Origin: Megaustenia siamemsis
Taxonomy: Eukaryota; Mollusca; Gastropoda; Stylommatophora; Ariophantidae
Assembly: GCA_032433765.1 (NCBI GenBank)
Contig: JAVIAB010000051.1
Location: forward strand, 75,940,712-76,004,711
Length of the DNA: 64,000 nt
Direction of reading: 5' to 3'
In this document: one piece after another, positions 22,594-35,165 of the stretch
Layout: the number at the start of each line of letters is the position of its first letter
How positions within the stretch are numbered: the stretch's first letter is position 1
Program-made: the position numbers and the translations under genes
Notes under the pieces: model-generated
Databases searched by the model: none
What the model was told of the DNA's origin: nothing
The model's input: the letters and a program-made list of their open reading frames with translations, nothing else

Positions 22594-25045
22594 TGTTGAT
22601 CCTCATGTCATCAGTAGTGAGTGTCAATGTCCTGTAAATACTCATGTCATCAGTAGTGAGTGTCATTGTTCTGTGGATCCTCATGTCATCAGTAGTGAGT
22701 GTCAATGTTCTGTAAATACTCATGTCATCAGTAGTGAGTGTCAATGTTCTGTAAATACTCATGTCATCAGTAGTGAGTGTCAATGTTCTGTAAATACTCA
22801 TGTCATCAGTAGTGAGTGTCAATGTTCTGTAAATACTAATGTCATCAGTAGTGAGTGTCAATGTCCTGTAAATCCTCATGTCATCAGTAGTGAGTGTCAA
22901 TGTCCTGTAAATCCTCATGTCATCAGTAGTGAGTGTCAATGTCCTGTAAATCCTCATGTCATCAGTAGTGAGTGTCAATGTTCTGTAAATACTCATGTCA
23001 TCAGTAGTGAGTGTCAATGTTCTGTAAATACTCATGTCATCAGTAGTGAATGTCAATGTTCTGTTGATCGTCATGTCATCAGTAGTGAATGTCAATGTTC
23101 TGTTGATCGTCATGTCATCAGTAGTGAATGTCAATGTTCTGTAAATACTCATGTCAACAGTAGTGAATGTCAATGTTCTGTAAATACTCATGTCAACAGT
23201 AGTGAATGTCAATGTTCTGTAAATACTCATGTCAACAGTAGTGAATGTCAATGTTCTGTTGATCGTCATGTCATCAGTAGTGAATGTCAATGTTCTGTTG
23301 ATCGTCATGTCATCAGTAGTGAATGTCAATGTTCTGTAAATAATCATGTCAACAGTAGTGAATGTCAATGTTCTGTAAATACTCATGTCAACAGTAGTGA
23401 ATGTCAATGTTCTGTAAATACTCATGTCAACAGTAGTGAATGTCAATGTTCTGTTGATCGTCATGTCATCAGTAGTGAATGTCAATGTTCTGTAAATACT
23501 CATGTCAACAGTAGTGAATGTCAATGTTCTGTAAATACTCATGTCAACAGTAGTGAATGTCAATGTTCTGTAAATACTCATGTCAACAGTAGTGAATGTC
23601 AATGTTCTGTTGATCGTCATGTCATCAGTAGTGAATGTCAATGTTCTGTAAACACTCATGTCATCAGTAGTGAATGTCAATGTTCTGTAAATACTCATGT
23701 CATCAGTAGTGAATGTCAATGTTCTGTTGATCTTCATGTCATCAGTAGTGAATGTCAATGCTCTGTAAATACTCATGTCATCAGTAGTGAGTGTCAATGT
23801 TCTGTAATACTAATGTCATCAGTAGTGAGTGTCAATGTCCTGTAAATCCTCATGTCATCAGTAGTGAGTGTCAATGTCCTGTAAATCCTCATGTCATCAG
23901 TAGTGAGTGTCAATGTCCTGTAAATCCTCATGTCATCAGTAGTGAGTGTCAATGTTCTGTAAATACTCATGTCATCAGTAGTGAGTGTCAATGTTCTGTA
24001 AATACTCATGTCATCAGTAGTGAGTATCAAGGTTCTGTGGATCCTCATGTCATCAGTAGTGAGTATCAAGGTTCTGTGGATTCGCATGTCATCAGTAATG
24101 AATGTCAATGTTCTGTAAATACTCATGTCATCAGTAGTGAATGTCAATGTCCTGTAAATACTCATGTCAACAGTAGTGAATGTCAATGTTCTGTAAATAC
24201 TCATGTCAACAGTAGTGAATGTCAATGTTCTGTTGATCGTCATGTCATCAGTAGTGAATGTCAATGTTCTGTTGATCGTCATGTCATCAGTAGTGAATGT
24301 CAATGTTCTGTAAATAATCATGTCAACAGTAGTGAATGTCAATGTTCTGTAAATACTCATGTCAACAGTAGTGAATGTCAATGTTCTGTAAATACTCATG
24401 TCAACAGTAGTGAATGTCAATGTTCTGTTGATCGTCATGTCATCAGTAGTGAATGTCAATGTTCTGTAAATACTCATGTCAACAGTAGTGAATGTCAATG
24501 TTCTGTAAATACTCATGTCAACAGTAGTGAATGTCAATGTTCTGTAAATACTCATGTCAACAGTAGTGAATGTCAATGTTCTGTTGATCGTCATGTCATC
24601 AGTAGTGAATGTCAATGTTCTGTAAACACTCATGTCATCAGTAGTGAATGTCAATGTTCTGTAAATACTCATGTCATCAGTAGTGAATGTCAATGTTCTG
24701 TTGATCTTCATGTCATCAGTAGTGAATGTCAATGTTCTGTTGATCTTCATATCATCAGTAGTGAATGTCAATGTTCTGCAAATCCTCATGTCATCAGTAA
24801 TGAATGTCAATGTTTTGTGGATCCTCATATCATTAGCTGTGAGTGTCAATGTTCTGTGGATCCTCATATCATTAGCTGTGAGTGTCAATGTTCTGTGGAT
24901 CCTCATATGATAAGCTGTGAGTGTCAATGTTCTGTGGATCCTCATATCATTAGCTGTGATTGTCAATGTTCTGTGGATCCTCATATCATTAGCTGTGAGT
25001 GTCCAGCTTCAGTGAATCCTCTTGTCATCAGTAGTGAGTGTCGAT
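22594..25045. repeat. 39-bp minisatellite array (about 63 copies) with a block duplication
   Basis: Unit contains catgtcatcagtagtgagtg and tcaatgttctgtaaatact. Variants (gttgatcgt, gtggatcct, gtcaacag, cctgtaaatcct) occur in an order that is repeated: the block starting near 22830 reappears near 23803, an offset of about 975 bp or 25 units. A single missing base near 23806 shifts the frame between blocks. Frames are open on both strands (422 aa twice on +, 436 and 396 aa on -), as expected from a stop-free 39-bp period. The repeated Cys in the + frame is not evidence of a protein. The rightmost units (24830-25045) are the most divergent. Confidence 0.95.
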
Positions 25046-25104
25046 GCTATTTTTGTTGAGAATGAAATAATGACCCTAACATGCGGTGCATGCGATACTC
25101 ATGG

Positions 25105-25175
25105 GATCTTATATCTAACACAGAGGCCTTCATGTCCAGCACATGCCACCTTTATTTCTAGCAAATGTTTATTTC
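25105..25175. repeat. Left edge of the 22-bp satellite, cut off by a LINE insertion
   Basis: Divergent units such as catgccacctttatttctag and caaatgtttatttc match the 22-bp satellite that resumes at 26470. The segment ends with TSD aatgtttatttc (25164-25175). Confidence 0.6.
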
Positions 25176-25189
25176 TTGTCTAATGTCCG

Positions 25190-26207
25190 TGCTTCTACGC
25201 TATACAGGAATATTGAGAAGATAACATTTGCTATTCTTAGTTTTAGCCCTGGTGTTTTTTTTTTTCTTGGTATATTTTTCATGGCATTAAAATTACTTTT
25301 TGCAATTCCTATTTTTTTGTTTATTTCAGTTGTACATTTTCCATCACTGGTTATAGTATGTCCAAGGTAGTTGTAGCTCTGAACTGTCTCCAGGTCTATT
25401 CCTTCAACTCTGATATCCACTTGTGGGTATTCAATATCATCTTTGTTTGTGTTCATAGTTTTAGTCTTTTTAATATTCATATCTTATCCATATTTTTTGC
25501 TTAAGATGTTTATTTAATTAAATAATTGTTGTCGATCTTTCGGATTATCTGCTAGTAATACAGTATCATCAGCATATCTTACGTTATTGGTTATCTTCAA
25601 CCATTAATTTTTAGGCCAGGTATCTCTGTGATGTTTTTAAAGGTTTGCTCAGTGAATATAATGAATAAGCTTGGTTATAGGATGTATCCCTGTCTTACTC
25701 ACTTTTTTATCAATATGTGTAGAGTTCTCTTTGTTATATTTTATTATTGCTATTTGTTCCCAGTATAAATTACATATTACTCGTATGTCCATGTCATTTA
25801 GATATATATCCTTTAAGCATTCTGTAAGTTATTTATGGTGTATTCTGTCAAAAGCTTTGGCGTAGTCTATGAAGCAGGCATATATTGGTTTGTTTACTTC
25901 TGTATATTTTTCGATTAGTGTCCTCATGCAGAATATGGCTTCTTTTGTCCCAGTGTTTTTTCTAAATCTAAATTGTTTTTCTTCTAATTTCATATTGATT
26001 TTTTTCGGAATCCTTCCTTGTATAACTTTAAGATGGATTTTTGTTACACTGCTCGCCAGGCTTATTGTTCTAAAGTTATTACATTCAACTGCACCATTCT
26101 TTTTAGGCAATGCAATGAAAATTTATGTTTTTAGCTCATATGGTATGTATCATGTAAGGTATATGTCGTTGCATATGTCTGTGATCACTTCAATGTCAAA
26201 ATCTAAT
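25190..26207 (-). pseudogene. LINE-D reverse transcriptase (inverted segment)
   Basis: On the minus strand, from 26207 down: a YIPYELKTSIFIALPKKNGAVEC-like stretch (finger region). Then FRTISLASSVTKI, an EKQFRFRKNTGTKEAIF segment and FIDYAKAFDR (motif A, with its catalytic Asp), near 25880-25850. Motif C, YADD, is encoded at 25565-25576. The thumb/post-catalytic YLGHTITSDGKC follows at about 25360. Several frameshifts separate the open pieces 26110-25829 and 25480-25169. The catalytic residues of motifs A and C are preserved, but the ORF is broken. Confidence 0.88.
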
Positions 26208-26469
26208 GAGAACTCCTAAACACAATTCAACCAAGACAAATGAGAACTTTTAGGGCATGTTAAAAGACACAGCAGCCGGTTAAAAGTAATCTTGGAAAGG
26301 AAATTACAAGGTAAAAGAAGCAGAGGTAGACCAAGACTAACATAGGCGAGTAACATCAAGAAATGGACAAGTCAGCCTATGGCAACCATATTATCAAAAC
26401 AAGGGACAGAGCGGAAAGACGCTCCATGGTAGCCAACCCTGGATGCGGAGATGGCACGCTATGAAGATG
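26208..26469 (+). pseudogene. LINE-D ORF2 C-terminal end
   Basis: Same order as 50965-51236: nactcctaaacacaatt..., ttagggcatgttaaaagac, a basic gcagaggtagaccaagac segment (RGRPRLTWA-like, with a stop) and cgctccatggtagccaacc, ending tatgaagatga. Frameshifted throughout. Confidence 0.8.
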
Positions 26470-27773
26470 AATGTTTATTTCCAGTTCATGGAACTTTTAT
26501 TTCTAGTTCTAGTTCATGAAACCTTTGTTTCTAGTTCATGGAACCTTTATTTCTAGTTCATGGAACCTTTGTTTCTAGTTCATGGAACCTTTGTTTCTAG
26601 TTCATGGAACCTTTGTTTCTAGTTCATGGAACCTTTGTTTCTAGTTCAAGGAACCTTTGTTTCTAGTTCATGGAACCTTTGTTTCTAATTCACGGAACCT
26701 TTGTTTCTAGTTCATGGAACCTTTATTTCTAGTTCATGGAACCTTTGCTTGTTGTTCATGGAGCCTTTATTTCTAGTTCATGGAACCTTTATTTCTAATT
26801 CATGGAAACTTTATTTCTAGTTCATGGAACCTTTATTTCTAATTCATGGAACCTTTGTTTCTAGTTCATGGAACCTTTATTTCCAGTTCATGAAACCTTT
26901 GTTTCTAGTTCATTGGACCTTTATTTCTAGTAGATGGAGAAACTTTTGCTTGTTGTTCATGGAGCCTTTATTTCTAGTTCATGGAACATTTGCTTCTAGT
27001 TCATGGAACTTTTATTTCTAGTTAATGGAACCTTTATTTCTAGTTAATGGAACCTTTATTTCTAGTTAATGGAACCTTTATTTCTGGTTAATGGAACGTT
27101 TATTTCTAGTTTATGGAATCTGTATTTCTAGTTTATTGAACCTGTATTTCTAGTTCATGGAACCTTTATTTCTAGTTCCAGTTCATGGAACCTTTATTTC
27201 CAGTTCATGGAACCTTTTTTTCTAGTTAATGGAACCTTTATATCTAGTTTATGGAACATTTATTTATAGTTTATGGAACCTGTATTTCTAGTTCATGGAA
27301 CCTTTATTTCTAGTTCTAGTTTATGGGACTTTTATTTCTAGTTCATGGAACCTTTATTTCTAGTTCATGGAACATTGTTTCTAGTTCATGGAACCTTTGT
27401 TTCTAGTTCATAGAACCTTAATTTCATGTTCATGGAACCTTTGTTTCTAGTTTATGGAACTTTTATTTCTAGTTCATGGAACCTTTATTTCTAGTTCATT
27501 GAACCTTTATTTCTAGTTCATGGAGCCTTTATTTCTAGTTTATGGAACTTTTATTTCTATTTCATGAAACTTTTATTTCTAGTTCATGGAACCTTTGTTT
27601 CTAGTTTATGGAACTTTTATTTCTAGTTCATGGAACCTTTATTTCTAGTTCTTTTTTTTGGAACTTTTATTTCTAGTTCATGGAACCCTTATTTCTAGTT
27701 CATGGAGCCTTTATTTCTAGTTCATGGAACCTTCATTTCTAGTTCTAGTTCACGGAACCTTTATATCTAGTTT

Positions 27774-28035
27774 CTATTCTATTGTCCTTTCGAGCCGAAG
27801 ACGGCACATAGGGCAGAGCCACAATCTCAAAATCAGAAACCTTGCGTGCCAAAGTGGCACATATTGCAGAGATCACTGCTCTAAAATATATGGCGCTGTT
27901 TCCATAACAATACTTTTTACAATGACAGCTTGTCAAGCCATCGATCAACCTCCTTAGTCGCCTCATACGACATGCCTGGAAGGTCACAGTGTCACTATTC
28001 TTTACTTCCCTCATAATGAGGCCCCGGTAACACAC
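27774..28035 (-). mobile_element. SINE-3, short retroposon in the satellite with LINE-B-like tail
   Basis: Non-satellite block flanked by ttatatctagttt at 27761-27773 and 28036-28048, which could be a 13-bp TSD, although the satellite itself contains similar words. In the minus sense it includes gcatgtcgtatgaggcgac, a motif that I associate with interspersed invertebrate repeats. It ends with a segment matching the LINE-B 3' end at 41800-41860 (ctatgtgccgtcttcggctc / ctatgggccggctacggctc, then gaaaggtcaatag). No obvious A/B boxes were seen. Confidence 0.6.
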
Positions 28036-29002
28036 TTATATCTAGTTTATGGAACATTTATTTCTATTTCTAGTTCACGGAACCATTATTTCTATTTTAT
28101 GGAACTTTTATTTCTAGTTCATGGAACCTTTATTTCTAGTTCATGGAACCTTTGTTTCTAGTTCTAGTTTATGGAACTTTTATTTTAGTTCATGGAACCT
28201 ATATTTCTAGTTCATGGAACCTTTGTTTCTAGTTCATGGAGCCTTTATTTCTAGTTCATGGAACCTTCATTTCTAGTTCTAGTTCACGGAACCTTTATAT
28301 CTAGTTCACGGAACCTTTATTTCTAGTTCATGGAACCTTAATTTCTAGTTCTAGTTCATGGAACCTTTATATCTAGTTTATGGAACATTTATTTTTAGTT
28401 CTAGTACATGGTACCTTTACTTCTAATTCTAGTTTATGTAACTTTTATTTCTAGTTTATGGAACCTTTTATTTCTAGTTCATGGAACCTCTGTTTCTAGT
28501 TCATGGAGCCTTTATTTCTAGTTCATAGAACCTTCATTTCTAGTTCTAGTTCACGGAACCTTTATATCTAGTTCACGGAAACTTTATTTCTAGTTCATGG
28601 AGCCTTTACTTTTAGTTAATGGAACCTTTATTTCTAGTTCATGGAATCTTTATTTCTAGTTCTAATTCATGGAACCTTTATTTCTTGCTCTAATTCATGG
28701 AACCTTTATTTCTAGTTCTAAATCATGGAACCTTTATTTCTAGTTCTAATTCATGGAGCCTTTATTTCTAGTTCTAATTCATGGAACCTTTGTTTCTAGT
28801 TCTAATTCATGGAACATTTATTTTTAGTTCTAATTAATGGAGCCTTTATTTCTAGTTAATGGAACGTTAATTTCTAGTTCATGGAACCTTTATTTCAAGT
28901 TCTAATTCATGGAACATTTATTTTTAGTTCTAATTAATGGAGACTTTATTTCTAGTTAATGGAACCTTTATTTCTAGTTCATGAAACCTTTTTTTCTAGT
29001 TC

Positions 29003-31335
29003 TAATTCATGGAACCTATATTTCTTGCTCTAATTCATAGAACCTTTGTTTCTAGTTCTAATTCATGGAACCTTTTTTCTAGTTCTAATTCATGGAACCT
29101 TTATTTCTAGTTCTAATTCATGGAACCTTTATTTCTAGTTCTAATTCATGGAGCCTTTATTTCTAGTTCTAATTCATGGGACCTTTATTTCTAGTTCTAA
29201 TTCATGGAGCCTTTATTTCTAGTTCTAATTCATGGAACCTTTATTTCTAGTTCTAATTCATGAAGCCTTTATTTCTAGTTCTAATCATGGAGCCTTTATT
29301 TCTAGTTCTAATTCATGGAGCCTTATTTCTAGTTAATGAAACCTTTATTTCTAGTTCATGGAGCCTTTATTTCTAGTTCTAATTCATGAACCTTTATTTC
29401 TAGTTCTAATTCATGGAACCTTTATTTCTAGTTCTAATTCTTGGAGCCTTTATTTCTAGTTCTAATTTATGAAATCTTTATTTCTATTTCTAATTCATGG
29501 AACCTATATTTCTAGTTCTATTTCAATGAGCCTTTATTTATAGTTCTAATTCATGGAGCCTTTATTTCTAGTTCTAATTCATGGAACCTTTAGTTCTAGT
29601 TCCAATTCATGGAACCTTTATTTCTAGTTCTAATTCATGGAGCCTTTATTTCTAGTTAATGGAACCTTTATTTCTAGTTCATTGAACCTTTATTTCCAGT
29701 TCTAATTCATGGAACCTTTATTTCTTGTTCTAATTCATGGAACCTTTATTTCTAGTTCATGGAGCTTTTATTTCTAGTTAATGGAAACTTTATTTCTAGT
29801 TAATAGAACCTTTATTTTTAGTTAATAGAACCTTTATTTCTAGTTCATAGAACCTATATTTCTAGTTCATGGAGCCTTTATTTCTAGTTAATGGACACTT
29901 TATTTCTAGTTCATGGAAACTTTATTTCTAGTTAATAGAACCTTTATTTCTAGTTCATGGAACCTTTTTTCTAGTTAATGGAACCTTTATTTCTAGTTCA
30001 TGGAACCTGTATTTCTAGTTTATGGAACCTTTATTTCTAGTTCATGGAAACTTTATTTCTAGTTAATAGAACCTTTATTTCTAGTTCATTGAACCTTTTT
30101 TTCTAGTTAAAGGAACCTTAATTTCTAGTTCATGGAACCTGTATTTCTAGTTTATGGAACCTTTAATTCTAGTTCATGGAACCTTTATTTCTAGTTAATG
30201 GAACTTTTATTTCTAGTTCTAATTCATGGAGCCTTTATTTCTAGTTCTAATTCAAGGAACCTTTATTTCTAGTTCTAATTCAAGGAGCCTTTATTTCTAG
30301 TTCTAATTCATGGAACCTTCATTTCTAGTTCTAATTCATGGAGCCTTTATTTCTAGTTCTAATTCATGGAACCATTATTTCTAGTTCTAATTCATGGAGC
30401 CTTTATTTCTAGTTTTAATTCATGGAGCCTTTATTTCTAGTTCTGAATCATGGAGCCTTTATTTCTAGTTCTAATTTATGGAGCCTTTATTTCTAGTTAA
30501 TGGAACCTTTATTTCTAGTTCATGGAACCTTTATTTCTAGTTTTAATTCATGAAATCTTTATTTCTATTTCTAATTCATGGAACCTTTATTTCTAGTTCT
30601 AATTCACGAAGCCTTTATTTCTAGTTCTAATTGATGGAACCTTTATTTCCAGTTCTAATTCATGGAACCTTTATTTCTTGCTCTAATTCATGGAACCTTT
30701 ATTTCTAGTTCATGGAGCCTTTATTTCTAGTTAATGGAACTTTTATTTCTAGTTCATGGAACCTTTATTTCTAGTTAATAGAACCTTTATTTCTAGTTCA
30801 TGGAACCGTTATTTCTAGTTAATGGAACCTTTATTTCTAGTTCATGGAACCTGTATTTCTAGTTTATGGAACCTTTATTTCTAGTTCATGAAACCGTTAT
30901 TTCTAGTTAATTGAACCTTTATTTCTAGTTCATGGAACCTGTATTTCTAGTTTATGGAACCTTTATTTCTAGTTTAAAGAACCTTTATTTCTAGTTCATT
31001 GAACCTTTATTTCTAGTTCTAATTCATGGAGCCTTTATTTCTAGTTCTAATTCATGGAACCTTTATTTCTAGTTCTAATTCTTGGAGCCTCTATTTCTAG
31101 TTCTAATTCATGAAATCTTTATTTCTATTTCTAATTCATGCAACCTTTATTTCTAGTTCTAATTCATGGAACCTTTATTTCTAGTTCTAATTTATGGAAC
31201 CTTTATTTCTATTTCATGGAACCTTAATTTCTAGTTCATGGAACCTTTATTTCTAGTTCATTGAACTTTTATTTCTAGTTCATGGAACCTTTATTTCTAG
31301 TTCATTGAACCTTTATTTCTAGTTCTACTTCATGG
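29003..31335. repeat. Higher-order block 1 (about 2.3 kb) of the 22/28-bp satellite
   Basis: The order of rare variants here is repeated in 31376-33600. Markers include ggaacctatatttcttgctc (29011, again 31384), tttcaatgagcctttattta (29521, again 31831), ttttaattcatgaaatc (30541, again 32807) and tctaatttatggaacc (31186, again 33451). The offset falls from about 2373 to 2265 bp, showing small indels since duplication. Confidence 0.85.
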
Positions 31336-31375
31336 AGCCTTTATTTCTAGTTCATTAAACCTTTTTTTCTAGTTC

Positions 31376-33600
31376 GAATTCATGGAACCTATATTTCTTG
31401 CTCTAATTCATAGAACCTTTGTTTCTAGTTCTAATTCATGGAGCCTTTTTTCTAGTTCTAATTCATGGAGCCTTTATTTCTAGTTCTAATTAATGGAACC
31501 TTTATTTCTAGTTGTAATTCATGGAGCCTTTATTTCTAGTTCTAATTCATGGAACCTTTATTTCTAGTTCTAATTCATGAAGCCTTTATTTCTAGTTCTG
31601 AATCATGGAGCCTTTATTTCTAGTTCTAATTCATGGAGCCTTATTTCTAGTTAATGAAACCTTTATTTCTAGTTCTTTATTCTAGTTCTAATTCAATGAA
31701 CCTTTATTTCTAGTTCTAATTCATGGAGCCTTTATTTCTAGTTCTAATTCTTGGAGCCTTTATTTCTAGTTCTAATTTATGAAATCTTTATTTCTATTTC
31801 TAATTCATGGAACCTATATTTCTAGTTCTATTTCAATGAGCCTTTATTTATAGTTCTAATTCATGGAGCCTTTATTTCTAGTTCTAATTCATGGAACCTT
31901 TAGTTCTAGTTCTAATTCATGGAACCTTTATTTCTAGTTCTAATTCATGGAGCCTTTATTTCTAGTTAATGGAACCTTTATTTCTAGTTCATTGAACCTT
32001 TATTTCCAGTTCTAATTCATGGAACCTTTATTTCTTGCACTAATTTATGGAACCTTTATTTCTAGTTCATGGAGCTTTTATTTCTAGTTAATGGAAACTT
32101 TATTTCTAGTTAATAGAACCTTTATTTTTAGTTAATAGAACCTTTATTTCTAGTTCATAGAACCTATATTTCTAGTTCATGGAGCCTTTATTTCTAGTTA
32201 ATGGACACTTTATTTCTAGTTCATGGAAACTTTATTTCTAGTTAATAGAACCTTTATTTCTAGTTCATGAACCTGTATTTCTAGTTTATGGAACCTTTAT
32301 TTCTAGTTCATGGAAACTTTATTTCTATTTAATAGAACCTTTATTTCTAGTTCATTGAACCTTTTTTTCTAGTTAAAGGAACCTTAATTTCTAGTTCATG
32401 GAACCTGTATTTCTAGTTTATGGAACCTTTAATTCTAGTTCATGGAACCTTTATTTCTAGTTAATGGAACTTTTATTTCTAGTTCTAATTCATGGAGCCT
32501 TTATTTCTAGCTCTAATTCAAGGAACCTTTATTTCTAGTTCTTATTCAAGGAGCCTTTATTTCCAGTTCTAATTCATGGAACCTTCATTTCTAGTTCTAA
32601 TTCATGGAGCCTTTATTTCTAGTTCTAATTCATGGAACCATTATTTCTAGTTCTAATTCATGGAGCCTTTATTTCTAGTTTTAATTCATGGAGCCTTTAT
32701 TTCTAGTTCTGAATCATGGAGCCTTTATTTCTAGTTCTAATTCATGGAGCCTTTATTTCTAGTTAATGGAACCTTTATTTCTAGTTCATGGAACCTTTAT
32801 TTCTAGTTTTAATTCATGAAATCTTTATTTCTATTTCTAATTCATGGAACCTTTATTTCTAGTTCTAATTCACGAAGCCTTTATTTCTAGTTCTAATTGA
32901 TGGAACCTTTATTTCCAGTTCTAATTCATGGAACCTTTATTTCTGCTCTAATTCATGGAACCTTTATTTCTAGTTCATGGAGCCTTTATTTCTAGTTAAT
33001 GGAACTTTTATTTCTAGTTCATGGAACCTTTATTTCTAGTTAATAGAACCTTTATTTCTAGTTCATGGAACCGTTATTTCTAGTTAATGGAACCTTTATT
33101 TCTAGTTCATGGAACCTGTATTTCTAGTTTATGGAACCTTTATTTCTAGTTCATGAAACCGTTATTTCTAGTTAATTGAACCTTTATTTCTAGTTCATGG
33201 AACCTGTATTTCTAGTTTATGGAACCTTTATTTCTAGTTTAAAGAACCTTTATTTCTAGTTCATTGAACCTTTATTTCTAGTTCTAATTCATGGAGCCTT
33301 TATTTCTAGTTCTAATTCATGGAACCTTTATTTCTAGTTCTAATTCTTGGAGCCTCTATTTCTAGTTCTAATTCATGAAATCTTTATTTCTATTTCTAAT
33401 TCATGCAACCTTTATTTCTAGTTCTAATTCATGGAACCTTTATTTCTAGTTCTAATTTATGGAACCTTTATTTCTATTTCATGGAACCTTAATTTCTAGT
33501 TCATGGAACCTTTATTTCTAGTTCATTGAACTTTTATTTCTAGTTCATGGAACCTTTATTTCTAGTTCATTGAACCTTTATTTCTAGTTCTACTTCATGG
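31376..33600. repeat. Higher-order block 2 (about 2.3 kb) of the 22/28-bp satellite
   Basis: Second copy of the block at 29003-31335, recognised by the same marker variants in the same order. Indels within it are single units or few-base changes. Confidence 0.85.
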
Positions 33601-33639
33601 AGCCTTTATTTCTAGTTCAAATTCATGGAACCTTTATTT

Positions 33640-34400
33640 CTAGTTCTAATTGGAATCTTTATTTCTATTTCTAATTCATGGAGCCTTTATTTCTAGTTCT
33701 AATTCATGAACCTTTAGTTCTAGTTCTAATTCATGGAGCCTTTATTTCTAGTTCTAATTTATGGAACCTTCATTTCTATTTCATGGAACCTTTTTTTCTA
33801 GTTCATGGAATCTTTATTTCTAGTTCCTTGAACTTTTATTTCTAGTTCATGGAACCTTTATTTCTAGTTCATTGAACCTTTATTTCTAGTACATGGAAAC
33901 TTTATTTCTAGTTTATGGAACCTTTATTTCTAGTTCATTGAACCTTTATTTCTAGTTCATTGAACCTTTATTTCTAGTTCATGGAACCTTTATTTCTAGT
34001 TCACGGAACTTTTTTTTAGCAAATGGAACCTTTATTTCTAGTTCACGTAACCTTTTTTTCTAGTTAATGGAACCTTTATTTCTAGTTCACGGAACCTTTT
34101 TTTCTAGTTAATGGAACCTTTATTTCTAGCCTGAAAATAAATGTCTAATTCTAGTGTATGGAACTTTTTTTTTTTAAGCAAGAAAGTTTTATTCTAACAC
34201 ATGAGACCTTTATACGTAGCACATTGGACTTTATTTCTACCACATGGGACCATTATCGCTATCGTTCTATCGCACTTTTATTTGCAGAACATAAGATCTT
34301 TATTTATAGAGCATGGGATCTTTAATTATTTCGCTTTATCGATTTGGGCCTTTACTTCTAGTACTTGAAACCTTATTTCTACCTATGAAACCTTTATTTC
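33640..34400. repeat. About 765-bp block duplication, copy 1
   Basis: Contains the satellite run and the distinctive non-canonical segment ctgaaaataaatgtctaatt...gcacattggactttatttc...cattatcgctatcgttc. The same segment recurs 765 bp downstream (34131 versus 34896). This copy has a short deletion relative to copy 2 at the 'cgcacgggatttttatttgc' site. Confidence 0.85.
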
Positions 34401-35165
34401 TAGTTCTAATTCAAGGAATCTTTATTTCTATTTCTAATTCATGGAGCCTTTATTTCTAGTTCTAATTCATGGAACCTTTAGTTCTAGTTCTAATTCATGG
34501 AGCCTTTATTTCTAGTTCTAATTTATGGAACCTTCATTTCTATTTCATGGAACCTTTTTTTCTAGTTCATGGAATCTTTATTTCTAGTTCCTTGAACTTT
34601 TATTTCTAGTTCATGGAACCTTTATTTCTAGTTCATTGAACCTTTATTTCTAGTACATGGAAACTTTATTTCTAGTTTATGGAACCTTTATTACTAGTTC
34701 ATTGAACCTTTATTTCTAGTTCATTGAACCTTTATTTCTAGTTCATGGAACCTTTATTTCTAGTTCACGGAACTTTTTTTTTAGCAAATGGAACCTTTAT
34801 TTCTAGTTCACGTAACCTTTTTTTCTAGTTAATGGAACCTTTATTTCTAGTTCACGGAACCTTTTTTTCTAGTTAATGGAACCTTTATTTCTAGCCTGAA
34901 AATAAATGTCTAATTCTAGTGTATGGAACTTTGTTTTTTTTAAGCAAGAAAAAGTTTTTATTCTAACACATGAGACCTTTATACGTAGCACATTGGACTT
35001 TATTTCTACCACATGGGACCATTATCGCTATCGTTCTATCGCACGGGATTTTTATTTGCAGAACATAAGATCTTTATTTATAGAGCATGGGATCTTTAAT
35101 TATTTCGCTTTATCGATTTGGGCCTTTACTTCTAGTACTTGAAACCTTTATTTCTACCTATGAAA
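34401..35165. repeat. About 765-bp block duplication, copy 2
   Basis: Direct repeat of 33640-34400, adjacent to it. The near-identity includes the homopolymer-rich 'ttttttaagcaagaa' segment. The 78-aa open frame at 34906-35142 lies here and is not credible as a gene. Confidence 0.85.

Larger units (their letters stand above)
25176..26469 (+). mobile_element. LINE-D insertion with 5' inversion, 12-bp TSD
   Basis: TSD aatgtttatttc lies at 25164-25175 and 26470-26481. The right part (about 26208-26469) is LINE-D 3' end in + sense (KRELLNTIQ-like start, ending cgctatgaagatga). The left part is upstream LINE-D sequence in inverted orientation: its most downstream end (LDKK region) is at the left border and its most upstream end (PKKNGAVEC) is at the junction. 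This is the geometry expected from twin priming. Coding remnants are listed separately. Confidence 0.85.

Noticed and set aside
22577..25059. Two 422-aa Cys-rich repeat proteins (VISSECQCSVNTH repeats)
   Set aside because: Product of a stop-free 39-bp tandem repeat. The minus strand is also open for about 400 aa; there is no signal peptide and no upstream gene structure.
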